DNA from: an uncultured Prevotellaceae bacterium
GTDB lineage: Bacteria > Bacteroidota > Bacteroidia > Bacteroidales > Bacteroidaceae
Assembly (NCBI GenBank): GCA_902780635.1
Contig: CACZGH010000002.1
Span: 1 to 64,000 of the forward strand
Length of the DNA stretch: 64,000 bases
Direction: 5' to 3'
The notes below the pieces were generated by a model that worked only from the letters and a program-made list of their open reading frames with translations, made no database searches and had not been told where the DNA came from. The position numbers and the translations under genes are program-made. The first letter of the stretch is position 1; the number at the start of each line of letters is the position of its first letter. Shown in pieces: positions 27,012 to 35,806 of this stretch.

Positions 27012-28532
27012 TTATTTTTTTATCTTTTTTAGAGCAAACATTATTATACTATTTTTTTCTCGGTTATTTAAGCCGACAAAACAAACAGCTAAACATGACC
27101 AAAGTATAGAAATTGCAATAAAACCGACTTTTTCATACATATTATCCCCAATAACTAATTTCAGACACAGCATCGGGGTGAAGGTAACAATTGTTGTAAT
27201 GAGTGCCTGCAGCAATGTTTTGTTCCAATAGTCTTTATATGAAAAGTCTGTTAGTTCCCGCATAATAGTAGCCTGAAAAAAGTTTGTAATAATGCAAAGA
27301 ATCACCCCAACTACAACATTCATATACGCTGGTAGACCTATATTATATAATATATATACAATTGGGATTATTGATAGATTGATAATTGTATAACCAATCT
27401 GGTTCTTTCTTATTTTTCCAGATGCCTGGATGCTGGCATCAAAGCCTGACCGAAGATTAGATATCATACCATCTATGAGTAAGAAAGTAGCAAAAACAGA
27501 AGTCATTTGGGGAATATTATCTACACCAAGCCATAATTGCAAAACTGTATTCATTGAAAGTAACAGAGGTACAGAAATGACCAGCATAATAAGGTACGTA
27601 TATCGAGAAATAGCATAAACCAGATTAATAGAACGCGAAGGAGCCCCACCTTGACTCTTCATGATTTGGGGCGTCACAGACTGGCGAAGGGTATTCGTGA
27701 ACATTGAAGTGGCATGGCTGATCTGAGCAGCGACACCAAATGCAGCGTTGATAGAATTGCGGAAGAACAGGTTTATCACCATCGCAACGCCCTGTGTACG
27801 ACCAACAACAGCTGACGCTCCTAAAAGCGTCCAACCTGTAAATGATAGCATCTCCTTATAGTCCTTTATATTCCTATTTAGTTTAAACTTCACTATTTGC
27901 GAGTACTTGTATTGACAATAAGACTGAAATGCTATTCGATTTCCTATTGTAAGAACAGCCATAAGAACAGAGTAAAGGCGCAGTCTGTTTCCAGCGTACT
28001 CAAGAAGGAAAAAAGCCATAGCGATATTTAAAAGCGTTCTAATAATATCAATAACACTCATTGATAAAAATTTTTCTTCTGCAATTAGCAAGCCATTACT
28101 CGGAACTGCTATGATAGTAAAGAACGCGGCAATCAAGCTAAAGATAAAAACAAAATGCGCATCCGATATACTTGCATTTGTAACACTAAGGTAATTATAT
28201 ATATAATAAGCACCTAAAGGTTCGCCTATAATTATAAGTAATAGGGCTAAAGCCACATGGATTAGAATTAATGTCGAGTATACCCTCTGAGGATTTCCCA
28301 AATCGCCTTTACCTCTTTCAACCGCAATGTACCTGTAGGTTGTAGCAACCATACTTGTTGAAACAAGAGAAAGCATGCCCACTATACCCCCTACTACATT
28401 GTAAAGGCCATAATTATCTGCCCCTAAAGCTTGAAGTATTAAACGTGATACAATAAAACCACATACTATAGTTATCACTAATTTAATAGTGAGAATAACA
28501 GTATTGATTGCTATAGTTTTATTCTCGTTCAT
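27012..28532 (-). CDS. wzx: Oligosaccharide flippase (Wzx-like)
   Basis: 506 residues with about twelve to fourteen membrane helices and the MATE/PST-type N-terminus VILTIKLVITIVCGFIVSRLILQALGADNYGLYNVVGGI. It should move the lipid-linked repeat unit across the inner membrane for polymerisation by the protein at 18445-19728. It is the only flippase candidate in the locus. The 194 bases upstream hold a gene remnant. Confidence 0.88.
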   Translation of the reverse strand: MNENKTIAINTVILTIKLVITIVCGFIVSRLILQALGADNYGLYNVVGGIVGMLSLVSTSMVATTYRYIAVERGKGDLGNPQRVYSTLILIHVALALLLIIIGEPLGAYYIYNYLSVTNASISDAHFVFIFSLIAAFFTIIAVPSNGLLIAEEKFLSMSVIDIIRTLLNIAMAFFLLEYAGNRLRLYSVLMAVLTIGNRIAFQSYCQYKYSQIVKFKLNRNIKDYKEMLSFTGWTLLGASAVVGRTQGVAMVINLFFRNSINAAFGVAAQISHATSMFTNTLRQSVTPQIMKSQGGAPSRSINLVYAISRYTYLIMLVISVPLLLSMNTVLQLWLGVDNIPQMTSVFATFLLIDGMISNLRSGFDASIQASGKIRKNQIGYTIINLSIIPIVYILYNIGLPAYMNVVVGVILCIITNFFQATIMRELTDFSYKDYWNKTLLQALITTIVTFTPMLCLKLVIGDNMYEKVGFIAISILWSCLAVCFVGLNNREKNSIIMFALKKIKK

Positions 28533-28596
28533 ATGGCAATGATAGTAAATTTACTATTCCAATTATAGCATTCTCTCAATAGAGCATGATGAATAG

Positions 28597-28710
28597 TTAC
28601 AATATAGGGGTATGGCGAAAAGTGTCGGAATCAACTTCTTTTATCTTTTTATCAATTACCTTCAGCAGGTATTGGCCATACTGATTCTTCAATATTCCAT
28701 GAACTACTTG
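28597..28710 (-). pseudogene. Remnant of a glucose-1-phosphate thymidylyltransferase 3' end
   Basis: On the minus strand an open stretch of about 37 codons reads VHGILKNQYGQYLLKVIDKK before a stop at 28597-28599. KNQYGQYLLKV resembles the extreme C-terminus of RmlA-type thymidylyltransferases. A stop codon lies just upstream of it and nothing else of the gene remains. It sits between the dehydratase stop and the flippase start and probably marks a deletion or recombination joint. Confidence 0.42.
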
Positions 28711-28726
28711 AACTTAGCGCATTGCG

Positions 28727-29953
28727 CTACATCTTCTGATCCAAATTTTTGCCAGTTTCCTCATGTTGGAAATTGGGCAAATAAACTTTTATGGCATCTA
28801 CTACTTGAGCTTTAGTGAAGTCTTCTTTAGCAAAAATACCTTCTAGTTTATCAAAGAAACAGTTCACCTCACTCATCTCATGCCGTGTGGTTTGCTCCAC
28901 CACACCAAGAGCTAGGAACCGTTGCATGTCAATCTTTTCTCCAGGCACATAGAACTCTTCATAGGCTTTTTCGCCAGTAGTATCCGAACCAAAATATACT
29001 GCCGGATAAGCCCTCTCTAAATCTCCCCCAGTATGGGAGACTTTCATGGTTGCGGCTTTCTTTTTGGCCTCTTCATCTGTTTTACACTGATCTTTTTCAA
29101 AACCATTAGCTTTTATGAAATCATCACAGATGGAAGAGAAGCTGAGCATTTGGTCTTCGCCCAACTTAGGGAAGAAGACTTCGCCACCGCGCCCCAGGAT
29201 ACAGGCGAGCATACAAATCTGACCCGACTCTTCGGGAGAAACGAAGTACCGCTTTACATCAGTGGGTGCAGCCAATGGCTGACGTTTCTGGAGTCTATGA
29301 ATCCATCCATCAGGTAAAGAACCATTGCTGAAAGCTACGTTGGCAAAACGGGCTGTTGTGACTTTGAAGTATTTGTTGTATGCCATCACCAAGTCCTCCA
29401 TGATGCGTTTGGACGCGCCCATGATATTAACTGGGTTGGCTGCCTTGTCTGTGCTTACGCAGAAGAAATGTTTGGGTGGATAGACCGTCAATAAATCCAT
29501 CAGCTTTTTGGCCTTAATGTCGTTATTTTCGATGAGTGCCTGAACGCTGTAACGGTCCTTTTCACTACGAACGTGTTTGTGAGCACTGAAATTGGCAACT
29601 ATATCAAAGCCTTTCTCCTCACGGAAAATGCGTTCAAAGATGGGGTCGGCAAAATTCAGTGTGTAGCAGCGAAACTCATCGGGCACATATAGTCCGTATG
29701 TGCTGCGCACATCACGTACCAACTCAGCCAAGCCATTCTCGTTGAGGTCAACCACCACGACTGAAGCAGGCTCAAAGCGTAGCACTGCCTTGATGAAGCT
29801 AGAGCCAATAGAGCCGGCGCCACCAATCACACAAACCTTTTTGCCTTTTATTTCTTCGGTCAGCTTTTCTTTGTTTGCCTCTATATCCGGTGCAAACATA
29901 CTGACGGGACGGAAGGTCACATAATCAGCAATGAATTTATCTAAATTGAACAT
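28727..29953 (-). CDS. UDP-sugar 4,6-dehydratase-like SDR with palindrome insertion
   Basis: 408 residues of the polysaccharide biosynthesis SDR family: NAD motif KVCVIGGAGSIGSSFIKAVL, FSAHKHVRSEKD, FCVSTDKAANPVNIMGASKR (extended SDR with Thr-Asp-Lys catalytic region) and RFANVAFSNGSLPDGW. It probably makes the 4-keto-6-deoxy sugar for the aminotransferases in the locus. Codons for KVSHTGGDLERAYP (29009-29046) coincide with a palindromic intergenic-type element (TCTCCC ... GGGAGA), which appears to have been inserted in frame in a surface region between the Rossmann core and the C-terminal part. Confidence 0.82.
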   Translation of the reverse strand: MFNLDKFIADYVTFRPVSMFAPDIEANKEKLTEEIKGKKVCVIGGAGSIGSSFIKAVLRFEPASVVVVDLNENGLAELVRDVRSTYGLYVPDEFRCYTLNFADPIFERIFREEKGFDIVANFSAHKHVRSEKDRYSVQALIENNDIKAKKLMDLLTVYPPKHFFCVSTDKAANPVNIMGASKRIMEDLVMAYNKYFKVTTARFANVAFSNGSLPDGWIHRLQKRQPLAAPTDVKRYFVSPEESGQICMLACILGRGGEVFFPKLGEDQMLSFSSICDDFIKANGFEKDQCKTDEEAKKKAATMKVSHTGGDLERAYPAVYFGSDTTGEKAYEEFYVPGEKIDMQRFLALGVVEQTTRHEMSEVNCFFDKLEGIFAKEDFTKAQVVDAIKVYLPNFQHEETGKNLDQKM

Positions 29954-30105
29954 ATGTTATTTTCTTTGTCTGCCAAGAATTAGAGAATTGATTCCAGTCT
30001 CAAAATTCATGTTTTATAGCGAACACAGATGACTCGGATTGGACGGATATTTTAAGATTCATTTCTTGTCCATCAATTATTTTCATCCTTCATAAAACTC
30101 TCTTA
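29954..30105. other. Short intergenic segment with dispersed repeat
   Basis: Contains AAGAATTAGAGAATTGATTC (29975-29995), like the units translated inside the aminotransferase, and a CGGATTGGACGGAT element (30032-30048) that recurs at 38897-38912. Nothing else seen. Confidence 0.5.
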
Positions 30106-31197
30106 TTACACGAGATTCGAGAAGCCATTCAGTTCGTTCTGAATGTATTCCAAACTGGAAATCTTTGCCTTGGTCTCTTCGAGATTGAGCCTCTTCGTAT
30201 TATTGCTATTGAACTCAGAGAGCGTGACGCGGTTGGTGTCGCCTTCTTTGAAATATTTGTCGTAATTGAGTGTGCGATTGTCTGCTGGGACACGGTAAAA
30301 ATGGCCCATGTCCTCTGCTTTAGCGCACTCCTCATTGGTCAAAAGTGTTTCATAAAGTTTCTCTCCATGACGTATTCCGATCACCTTTATATCAGCTTTT
30401 AGCAGCTCTGCCGCAGCTTCCTTGCCTTGTGAAGCATACTTTGACTGCTCTGCAAACAACTCGCACACAGCTTCGGCTTGGGTCCGGATGGTGCAAGCGG
30501 GGGCTTTCTGGACCAGGATGTCGCCATTCTGGCCGTGCTCGAAGGCGAAGAGGACGAGGTCAACAGCCTCTTCGAGGCTCATGATGAAGCGGGTCATATT
30601 GGGCTCGGTGATGGTGATGGGGTTGCCTTTGCGGATTTGATCAATCCAAAGGGGAATGACGCTACCACGACTGCACATCACATTGCCGTAACGTGTACAG
30701 CAGATCTTGGTGGCGCCGCTGTGGCGACTCTTGGCCACGGCGATCTTTTCCTCAATGGCTTTGGTGGTGCCCATGGCATTGATGGGGTAGGCGGCCTTGT
30801 CGGTGGACAGGCAAATCACGCACTTGACACCTGCGTCGATAGCGGCATCCAAAGTGTTGTCGGTACCGATGACGTTGGTCTTGACGGCTTCCATGGGAAA
30901 GAACTCGCAGCTAGGCACTTGCTTCAGGGCTGCGGCATGGAACACATAGTCGACGCCTGTCATGGCGTATTTCAAGGTGCTCCTGTTCCTTACGTCTCCA
31001 ATGTAGAAATTGATCTTGTTGGCCACCTCTGGCATGCGTGCCTGGAAGTCGTGACGCATATCGTCCTGCTTCTTCTCGTCGCGTGAGAAAATGCGGATTT
31101 CTCCTATGTCGGTGCGGAGAAAGCGGTTCAACACGGCATTGCCGAAGCTGCCTGTGCCGCCTGTAATGAGCAACACTTTGTCTTTAAATAAGCTCAT
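30106..31197 (-). CDS. capE: CapE/WbjB-like UDP-GlcNAc 4,6-dehydratase/5-epimerase
   Basis: 363 residues. Rossmann motif VLLITGGTGSFGNAVLNRFL, FSRDEKKQDDMRHDF (the RDE-KQ motif of the PseB/CapE group), DYVFHAAALKQVPSCEFFPMEAVKTNV and the catalytic region ICLSTDKAAYPINAMGTTKA, with RYGNVMCSRGSVIPLW. These enzymes invert UDP-GlcNAc toward the L-FucNAc/L-QuiNAc branch or toward pseudaminic acid. Partners CapF/CapG are not present in the window, so the final sugar is uncertain. It is GC-richer than the genes on either side. It is the first biosynthetic gene after the ATPase modules. Confidence 0.85.
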   Translation of the reverse strand: MSLFKDKVLLITGGTGSFGNAVLNRFLRTDIGEIRIFSRDEKKQDDMRHDFQARMPEVANKINFYIGDVRNRSTLKYAMTGVDYVFHAAALKQVPSCEFFPMEAVKTNVIGTDNTLDAAIDAGVKCVICLSTDKAAYPINAMGTTKAIEEKIAVAKSRHSGATKICCTRYGNVMCSRGSVIPLWIDQIRKGNPITITEPNMTRFIMSLEEAVDLVLFAFEHGQNGDILVQKAPACTIRTQAEAVCELFAEQSKYASQGKEAAAELLKADIKVIGIRHGEKLYETLLTNEECAKAEDMGHFYRVPADNRTLNYDKYFKEGDTNRVTLSEFNSNNTKRLNLEETKAKISSLEYIQNELNGFSNLV

Positions 31198-31209
31198 GTT
31201 TTAATATTT

Positions 31210-31340
31210 CAGTTTTATCTAGTTGACAGTTGACAGTTGACAATTGACAATTGACAGGTTTATTTAGTTGAGAGTTGACAATTGACAGTTGACGGAAGAT
31301 GGAAGATGGAAGATGGATGATGTTTTATGGATGATGTCGC
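31210..31340. repeat. TTGACAG heptamers followed by GGAAGAT/GGATGAT heptamers
   Basis: 31220-31293 holds TTGACAG / TTGACAA units with a GTTTATTTAG linker. At 31293 it passes into GGAAGAT units (three) and GGATGAT units (31313-31337). Two unit families share one 7-base register, as at 4861-5012. Confidence 0.85.
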
Positions 31341-31382
31341 AATTCGTACACGGTCATAGATCCACTCTCTACATCCTGCATC

Positions 31383-31601
31383 TTACTTCTTTGGCTTTTC
31401 TTTTCTGACGCGCTTTACGGTGTGCTTTATTTTGCCAATGAAGAAATCAATTTCTAGCGAGGACTCGGTTTTGGAGGTCCGTAGGTCGGGCATCACAATG
31501 TCGTTTAGTATTTGGAGGCCACGTTCGGTGAAAACTATTGTGGAAATGCGGCTCCTCGTAGATACCTTTGTGGTCAATATTTTTGACCGCAAATTACGCA
31601 A
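31383..31601 (-). CDS. Small basic reading frame, doubtful
   Basis: 72 codons encoding a very basic peptide (MRNLRSKILTTKVSTRSRIS ... KRVRKEKPKK). No motif is recognised and there is no clear ribosome binding site, but the frame is the only gene-like stretch between capE and the ATPase module upstream, and it does not consist of repeats. It may be a gene remnant. Confidence 0.22.
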   Translation of the reverse strand: MRNLRSKILTTKVSTRSRISTIVFTERGLQILNDIVMPDLRTSKTESSLEIDFFIGKIKHTVKRVRKEKPKK

Positions 31602-31619
31602 AGTCCTTCCTCACTAAGT

Positions 31620-32021
31620 CTTTCATTGTATTATTGTTTTATTTTACTATTTCTTGGGGGCTATATCTTCATGCTAAACTTTTCATCGTTCGGTCAATTC
31701 CTGGTCTATGAACTGTTGGGGCGTAAACAGTTGACAGGTTTAGATAGTTGACAGTTGACAATTGACAGGTGACAGGTTTAGATAGTTGACAGTTGACAGT
31801 TGACAGTTGATAGTTGACAATTGACAGTTGACAGGTTTAGATAGTTGACAGTTGACAATTGATAGTTGACAGGTTTAGATAGTTGACAGTTGACAATTGA
31901 CAGTTGACAGCTTTAGCTAGTTGACAGTTGACGGAAGATGTATGATGTTTTCTTCACTTTCCACTTTTAATTGAGGGTTGAAGCCTTGCTCAAGAATAAA
32001 CCCTTTACTGTGGCCTGAATT
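31620..32021. repeat. TTGACAG array with TTTAGATAG linkers
   Basis: 31620-31727 shows nothing recognisable. 31728-31936 is an array of TTGACAG, TTGACAA and TTGATAG units divided by the linkers GTTTAGATAG (four times) and CTTTAGCTAG (once). It lies downstream of the first ATPase/partner pair. Confidence 0.88.
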
Positions 32022-32720
32022 TTATAAGAACGAATCCAAGTCGATAGCCCCTGAATTGGCTTTATCTGCAACAATTGCATGTTTCACACGTAGGGTGGGA
32101 TTAAACAACGTTTTGTTAACATGACAGGCATCTACTTTATATTCTCTCAAATTCAAAGTCACCTCCCGATTAGCCTTCAATGTTGCAGAGTTTGCATTGT
32201 TCTGATTATCCAAATCCGTTGGTGCTATCATTTTCATCTTCGTGTCAATAATGCTTCTTGTAGGCATTGTATAGCTGCCATCAGGTGGATAACTCACAAG
32301 CAGTCCCATTTCCTCATAGTCAGCTGGATTATAGCCTTCTATCGATTGTAAAATACCTCTAACCTTCACGTATGAGGCTATCAACTGTTCAAACCCCTTC
32401 TTCTTGATTTCATTGAATCCTGACTTGACTTCTATCACGAGCAAAATATTGCGTCCGTTGAATTCTAATAGGCAAATACCATCGCAATCACGGCGATAGC
32501 TAATCCGACCGACCTTCCTGTTTTCCGTCTTGTATATTTTGCTACTGTCCTTCAAAATATTATTACTAAGATTGATAAATCGTCCTTTTGACTGTATTTC
32601 CACAGTCATCAGTGTATTTTCAGTTGACTCTTCAGCATTCTTAACTGTCAGGCTGCCCGTCTTTTCCGTAAAATAACTGTCATTATAGACAGACTCTTTC
32701 AAGCGATCTACTTCTATCAT
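32022..32720 (-). CDS. Putative PD-(D/E)xK nuclease-like partner of ATPase (module C)
   Basis: 232 residues, no family recognised. The middle reads RRDCDGICLLEFNGRNILLVIEVKSGF: Asp78/Asp80, then a hydrophobic strand and Glu97-x-Lys99, which is the layout of a PD-(D/E)xK nuclease core. The start overlaps the ATPase stop by 4 bases (ATGA), so the two are translationally coupled. By analogy with two-gene ATPase-effector defence systems it may be the effector of the ATPase next to it; this is inference. The catalytic assignment is by motif only and should be treated as tentative. Confidence 0.5.
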   Translation of the reverse strand: MIEVDRLKESVYNDSYFTEKTGSLTVKNAEESTENTLMTVEIQSKGRFINLSNNILKDSSKIYKTENRKVGRISYRRDCDGICLLEFNGRNILLVIEVKSGFNEIKKKGFEQLIASYVKVRGILQSIEGYNPADYEEMGLLVSYPPDGSYTMPTRSIIDTKMKMIAPTDLDNQNNANSATLKANREVTLNLREYKVDACHVNKTLFNPTLRVKHAIVADKANSGAIDLDSFL

Positions 32721-34018
32721 ACCTGACCCTTCCCAATTTGATAAATAGCTTCGTCGATATACTCTTCACGCTCATCTAAATCACGAACAACGTCAAAGAA
32801 AGAATTCATTGGAATACCATTGTCATTTACTTCCAGATCTTCAACTATGGTCTTCCCATTTTCACCTCTCTTAAAGTAATAGGCCCTAATATCCTTGGCA
32901 TCTAAATAGCTGAGCGTATCTAGTTCCCTCTCTGCACATATTTTATCGAAGAGAGTTTTGTCATTACGTCGAATGCTTCCCATCTTTACAAGTTGATTCA
33001 ACCTTTGCAGAAGATAATCACTGTGTGTCGTAAGGTGGAAGATATTTCCCTGACGCTGATGCATGGCAATTGCCATAACATCAGCAATCTGCACCGTCAC
33101 AGATGGATGCTGGTGGGCTTCCGGCTCTTCCATACAGAAAGAACATGGCAGCATACTATAATTCTTCAAATAAAAAATCCACGGAGATAAATCTTTTATA
33201 GAAGATGCTCCTGCAGAAAGAGCTATGCGCTGCTCGTCATTAACTTGTAAATACTGCTTTCCTTCTACCGAAAGCAATTCTCCTCCAGATGTCATATTCA
33301 GAAGTCTGGACGATAGATGATGGTTGTCTTCTTCCTTGAATCGTATTCTGCTATTTATCCCATTATCATAGTCACGGAAAAAGTAGTTATACATATTCAT
33401 GCTGGAAGCTATCTCGCTCTTTATAGAAAAGTTCTCACCCGCAAAAGCACCCCTTCCTGGAGGAAGTATCACAGCTCTGGAGATATACTCGCCTAGTATA
33501 AATTTTTGTAGACTGCGTACCACATAAAAATGAACGTAAGTAATATTTGGAAGAGTCATGGTTTGATTGCCATTAAGCCTTATCTCGTATGATTGTTGGG
33601 CATGAATCAGTGAACTCTCATTATCCTTTTCTTCATTTTCAAGACCTTTGGTTTTTCTGATAACTACGTTATAAGTTCGTATTCTTTTTGACGATTTAAA
33701 CTCTACATCACAATCCAGATTCTCTTCGCCAAGGAATTTTCTCATGTAGCCCTGTACATTTTCATTCAGTTCCTTAAAGAATGAATCCATGTCGAACGTA
33801 TATTCTTTCCACTCTACACCAATCTCTTTTTCGTCCTTTACCAGTTCCAAGAGCCTTCCATTACATATAGACGACATGAAATAGTACACTAAATAATTGG
33901 CATAACTCTTCCCAAGACTCGACTTTCCTGTAAAAATCATCATTGGTGCAAGCTTGAAAGTTACCTTTTCTAATGGCCCGAAACGCTTGATTTTGATGGC
34001 AATGTCGTTTATCTTCAT
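32717..34018 (-). CDS. AAA/ABC-type ATPase of module C
   Basis: 433 residues of the RecF/OLD-like ATPase class. Walker A is MIFTGKSSLGKSYANYL (residues 28-44), the signature-like region is LSAGASSIKDLSPWIFY, Walker B is CSFCMEEPEAHQHPSVTVQ and the H-loop is LTTHSDYLLQRL. It lacks long coiled coils and a TOPRIM domain. It is not a close copy of the other two ATPases in the locus: the Walker A loop and the middle domain differ. It probably senses or binds a nucleic-acid or ribosomal target and controls the coupled small protein downstream. Confidence 0.8.
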   Translation of the reverse strand: MKINDIAIKIKRFGPLEKVTFKLAPMMIFTGKSSLGKSYANYLVYYFMSSICNGRLLELVKDEKEIGVEWKEYTFDMDSFFKELNENVQGYMRKFLGEENLDCDVEFKSSKRIRTYNVVIRKTKGLENEEKDNESSLIHAQQSYEIRLNGNQTMTLPNITYVHFYVVRSLQKFILGEYISRAVILPPGRGAFAGENFSIKSEIASSMNMYNYFFRDYDNGINSRIRFKEEDNHHLSSRLLNMTSGGELLSVEGKQYLQVNDEQRIALSAGASSIKDLSPWIFYLKNYSMLPCSFCMEEPEAHQHPSVTVQIADVMAIAMHQRQGNIFHLTTHSDYLLQRLNQLVKMGSIRRNDKTLFDKICAERELDTLSYLDAKDIRAYYFKRGENGKTIVEDLEVNDNGIPMNSFFDVVRDLDEREEYIDEAIYQIGKGQV

Positions 34019-34181
34019 GTCGAACTATTTTATTTTTTTTACCGTGAATAAACGGTTTTTAAGTTTACAAAATTATAAATTAATTGCTTATATGAAGAGA
34101 ATAACCCTTTTTTTTATAATAGATTAACGCACAGCTCTGATTATTATTACCATTATCAATAATCTTCCTCCTTGAAAAGAC
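34019..34181. other. AT-rich gap
   Basis: 163 bases with long T and A runs and no heptamer repeats. A promoter for the ATPase pair could lie here but no full -33/-7 match is seen. Confidence 0.4.
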
Positions 34182-34493
34182 TCAGTTGGCTCTTTTCTGC
34201 TTCCTCTTTCCGTATTTATCTGTTAATGCCTCTTCAAGAAGTTCATCTGCTGTGCTGCTGGAATCGGCCATAAAGCCTCCAAGTTTGAAGAATCCTTCGT
34301 CATCGCTTTCAAGCGCTTTTATCTTCTGTGTGAATAGTTTGGCATCAGCAACTTTTGTCGCTAAGGATGCCTTTTCCTGTTCTATCAGTCTTTTGGTGAG
34401 TGCGGCTCTGACAGCCTTGGTCTGTCCTTGTATTAATGTCCAAAGGGCATCAACGGGGGACATCTCAGCTTGTGGATATGTTGTAGTTGCCAT
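34182..34493 (-). CDS. Small helical hypothetical protein
   Basis: 103 residues beginning MATTTYPQAEMSPVDALWTLIQGQ, then a strongly helical, charged segment (RAALTKRLIEQEKASLATKV) and a basic tail KYGKRKQKRAN. I do not recognise a family; size and composition are like those of small antitoxin or accessory proteins, but no toxin gene is beside it. The true start is taken as 34493: the frame stays open for 30 more codons only because the heptamer array upstream has no stops in this direction. Confidence 0.5.
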   Translation of the reverse strand: MATTTYPQAEMSPVDALWTLIQGQTKAVRAALTKRLIEQEKASLATKVADAKLFTQKIKALESDDEGFFKLGGFMADSSSTADELLEEALTDKYGKRKQKRAN

Positions 34494-34499
34494 AAAATT

Positions 34500-34707
34500 T
34501 TGTTTAGTTGACAGGATTAGCAAGTTGACAGTTGACAGTTGACAGTTGACAGGTCTATTTAGTTGACAGTTGACAGTTGACAATTGACAGTTGACAGGAT
34601 TAGCAAGTTGACAGTTGACAGATTTATTTAGTTGACAGTTGACAATTGACAGTTGACAGGTTTATTTAGTTGACAGTTGAGAGTTGACAGTTGAGAGTTG
34701 ACAATTA
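34500..34707. repeat. TTGACAG array with two linker types
   Basis: Units TTGACAG / TTGACAA from 34505 to 34707, broken by GATTAGCAAG (twice), GTCTATTTAG, and GTTTATTTAG / ATTTATTTAG linkers. It separates the small helical gene from the four-helix-bundle gene. Confidence 0.9.
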
Positions 34708-35058
34708 CTTTTGGGGCTTGTCCTTCAGCTTTTTGATAATCGCAGTGAGTATTCTGATTAACTCACCACAGTCATTCTGAAGTGAGGTGTATATCTTATC
34801 ATCCAAGTATTTCGTCTCGTGTAGTAAGTCGAGCCAATACTCTGTCTCGTCTGCTTCCTTCAGGGCGATGTTCAACTTACTAAGGAAGTCCATGCGACTC
34901 TGGGCATTCTTCGACTCTCTTGTGTTTGCACCAATGCTGGTGCCACAACGTAAGAGTTGCTTGCTCATCACCTGCTCATGTTTCTGCTCAGTCAAGAACT
35001 TGTAGCAGTTGATGATCCGGATTGCGAAAAGGCGAGACTTGGATTGGATGTTGTCCAT
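34705..35058 (-). CDS. Four-helix bundle protein (23S rRNA intervening-sequence family)
   Basis: 117 residues. The sequence LFAIRIINCYKFLTEQKHEQVMSKQLLRCGTSIGANTRES, followed by helices with KEADETEYWLDLLHETKYL, is characteristic of the S23/IVP four-helix-bundle family. These small proteins are common in Bacteroidetes polysaccharide loci and near diversity-generating regions; their function is not established. The start at 35058 (MDNIQSKSRLF) is chosen because the longer frame is made of translated heptamers (STVNCQL). Confidence 0.88.
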   Translation of the reverse strand: MDNIQSKSRLFAIRIINCYKFLTEQKHEQVMSKQLLRCGTSIGANTRESKNAQSRMDFLSKLNIALKEADETEYWLDLLHETKYLDDKIYTSLQNDCGELIRILTAIIKKLKDKPQK

Positions 35059-35069
35059 TTTGAGAGCTT

Positions 35070-35220
35070 TGGCTAGTTGACAGTTGACAGTTGACAGTTG
35101 ACAGTTGACAATTGACAGGTTTAGATAGTTGACAGTTGACAATTGACAGTTGACAATTGACAGTTGGCAATTGAGAGGTTTAGATAGTTGACAGTTGACA
35201 ATTGACAGTTGACAGGTTTG
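35070..35220. repeat. TTGACAG array with GTTTAGATAG linkers
   Basis: Units TTGACAG, TTGACAA and the variant TTGGCAA from 35075 to 35219, with GTTTAGATAG linkers at two places. Bases 35221-35302 show no further structure. Confidence 0.9.
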
Positions 35221-35302
35221 ACTCCTGTGAAGAAGTTTGTCTCCAATGAGGATTCGGTTTCAAGGGCGCAGGGTGACTGATTTCAAGGACTTAGTTCAAA
35301 GT

Positions 35303-35806
35303 TTATTCAACTAAACCAATAGACCGAGCCATCCCTTCGTTCACAACTACGAAATTGCGATCAGGGATATTCCAACACTTCAGGAAAGGATGCAATTGAC
35401 GGCGAAGGTCGCTGTTAAGATTGACTATCCAGTCTTCTTTAGACTGTTTAATTACGAGGTAGAGCCAATAGTGAGCATCTTTGTAATCTACTTCTTTCAA
35501 TGGCTTTGGCAGCTCATCATAAATCTTGGGTCTGCGCTTCAGTTTTGCCGCATTAAGCAGTGAAATGCTGTTTTGGAACTTCTCACGAATCTCTGTCATA
35601 TAGGCAGTATAGTCGTCGTGCTTGTCTTGGCATGGAGCTGTCGTCTTTGCTTCAAGTAGTAAAATCTTGCGAACGCCATGAGCCTGTACGAACTCCACTA
35701 TCTTCACACCCTGTAGCTTGGTCACAAGGGGTGACTTCTCTATCATGTAGCAGGCATCCTCTTCGTAGGGGATTCGCATGCCTGACTCTTCCAAAATCTT
35801 TATCAT
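35303..35806 (-). CDS. Putative nuclease-like partner of ATPase (module B)
   Basis: 167 residues, family not recognised. VRKILLLEAKTTAP gives a hydrophobic strand followed by Glu52-x-Lys54, and Glu38 lies 14 residues before it, a spacing compatible with a PD-(D/E)xK core, though the usual Asp is not obvious. Its ATG overlaps the stop of the ATPase gene by 4 bases. The C-terminal half contains RRQLHPFLKCWNIPDRNFVVVNEGMARSIGLVE. The function as an effector is inferred from the pairing. Confidence 0.5.
   Translation of the reverse strand: MIKILEESGMRIPYEEDACYMIEKSPLVTKLQGVKIVEFVQAHGVRKILLLEAKTTAPCQDKHDDYTAYMTEIREKFQNSISLLNAAKLKRRPKIYDELPKPLKEVDYKDAHYWLYLVIKQSKEDWIVNLNSDLRRQLHPFLKCWNIPDRNFVVVNEGMARSIGLVE

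Noticed and set aside
31728-31936. TTGACA in each heptamer as a series of sigma-70 -35 boxes
   Set aside because: Bacteroidetes use -33 TTTG and -7 TAnnTTTG; no matching -7 boxes lie at the right distance, so the match is due to the unit sequence.
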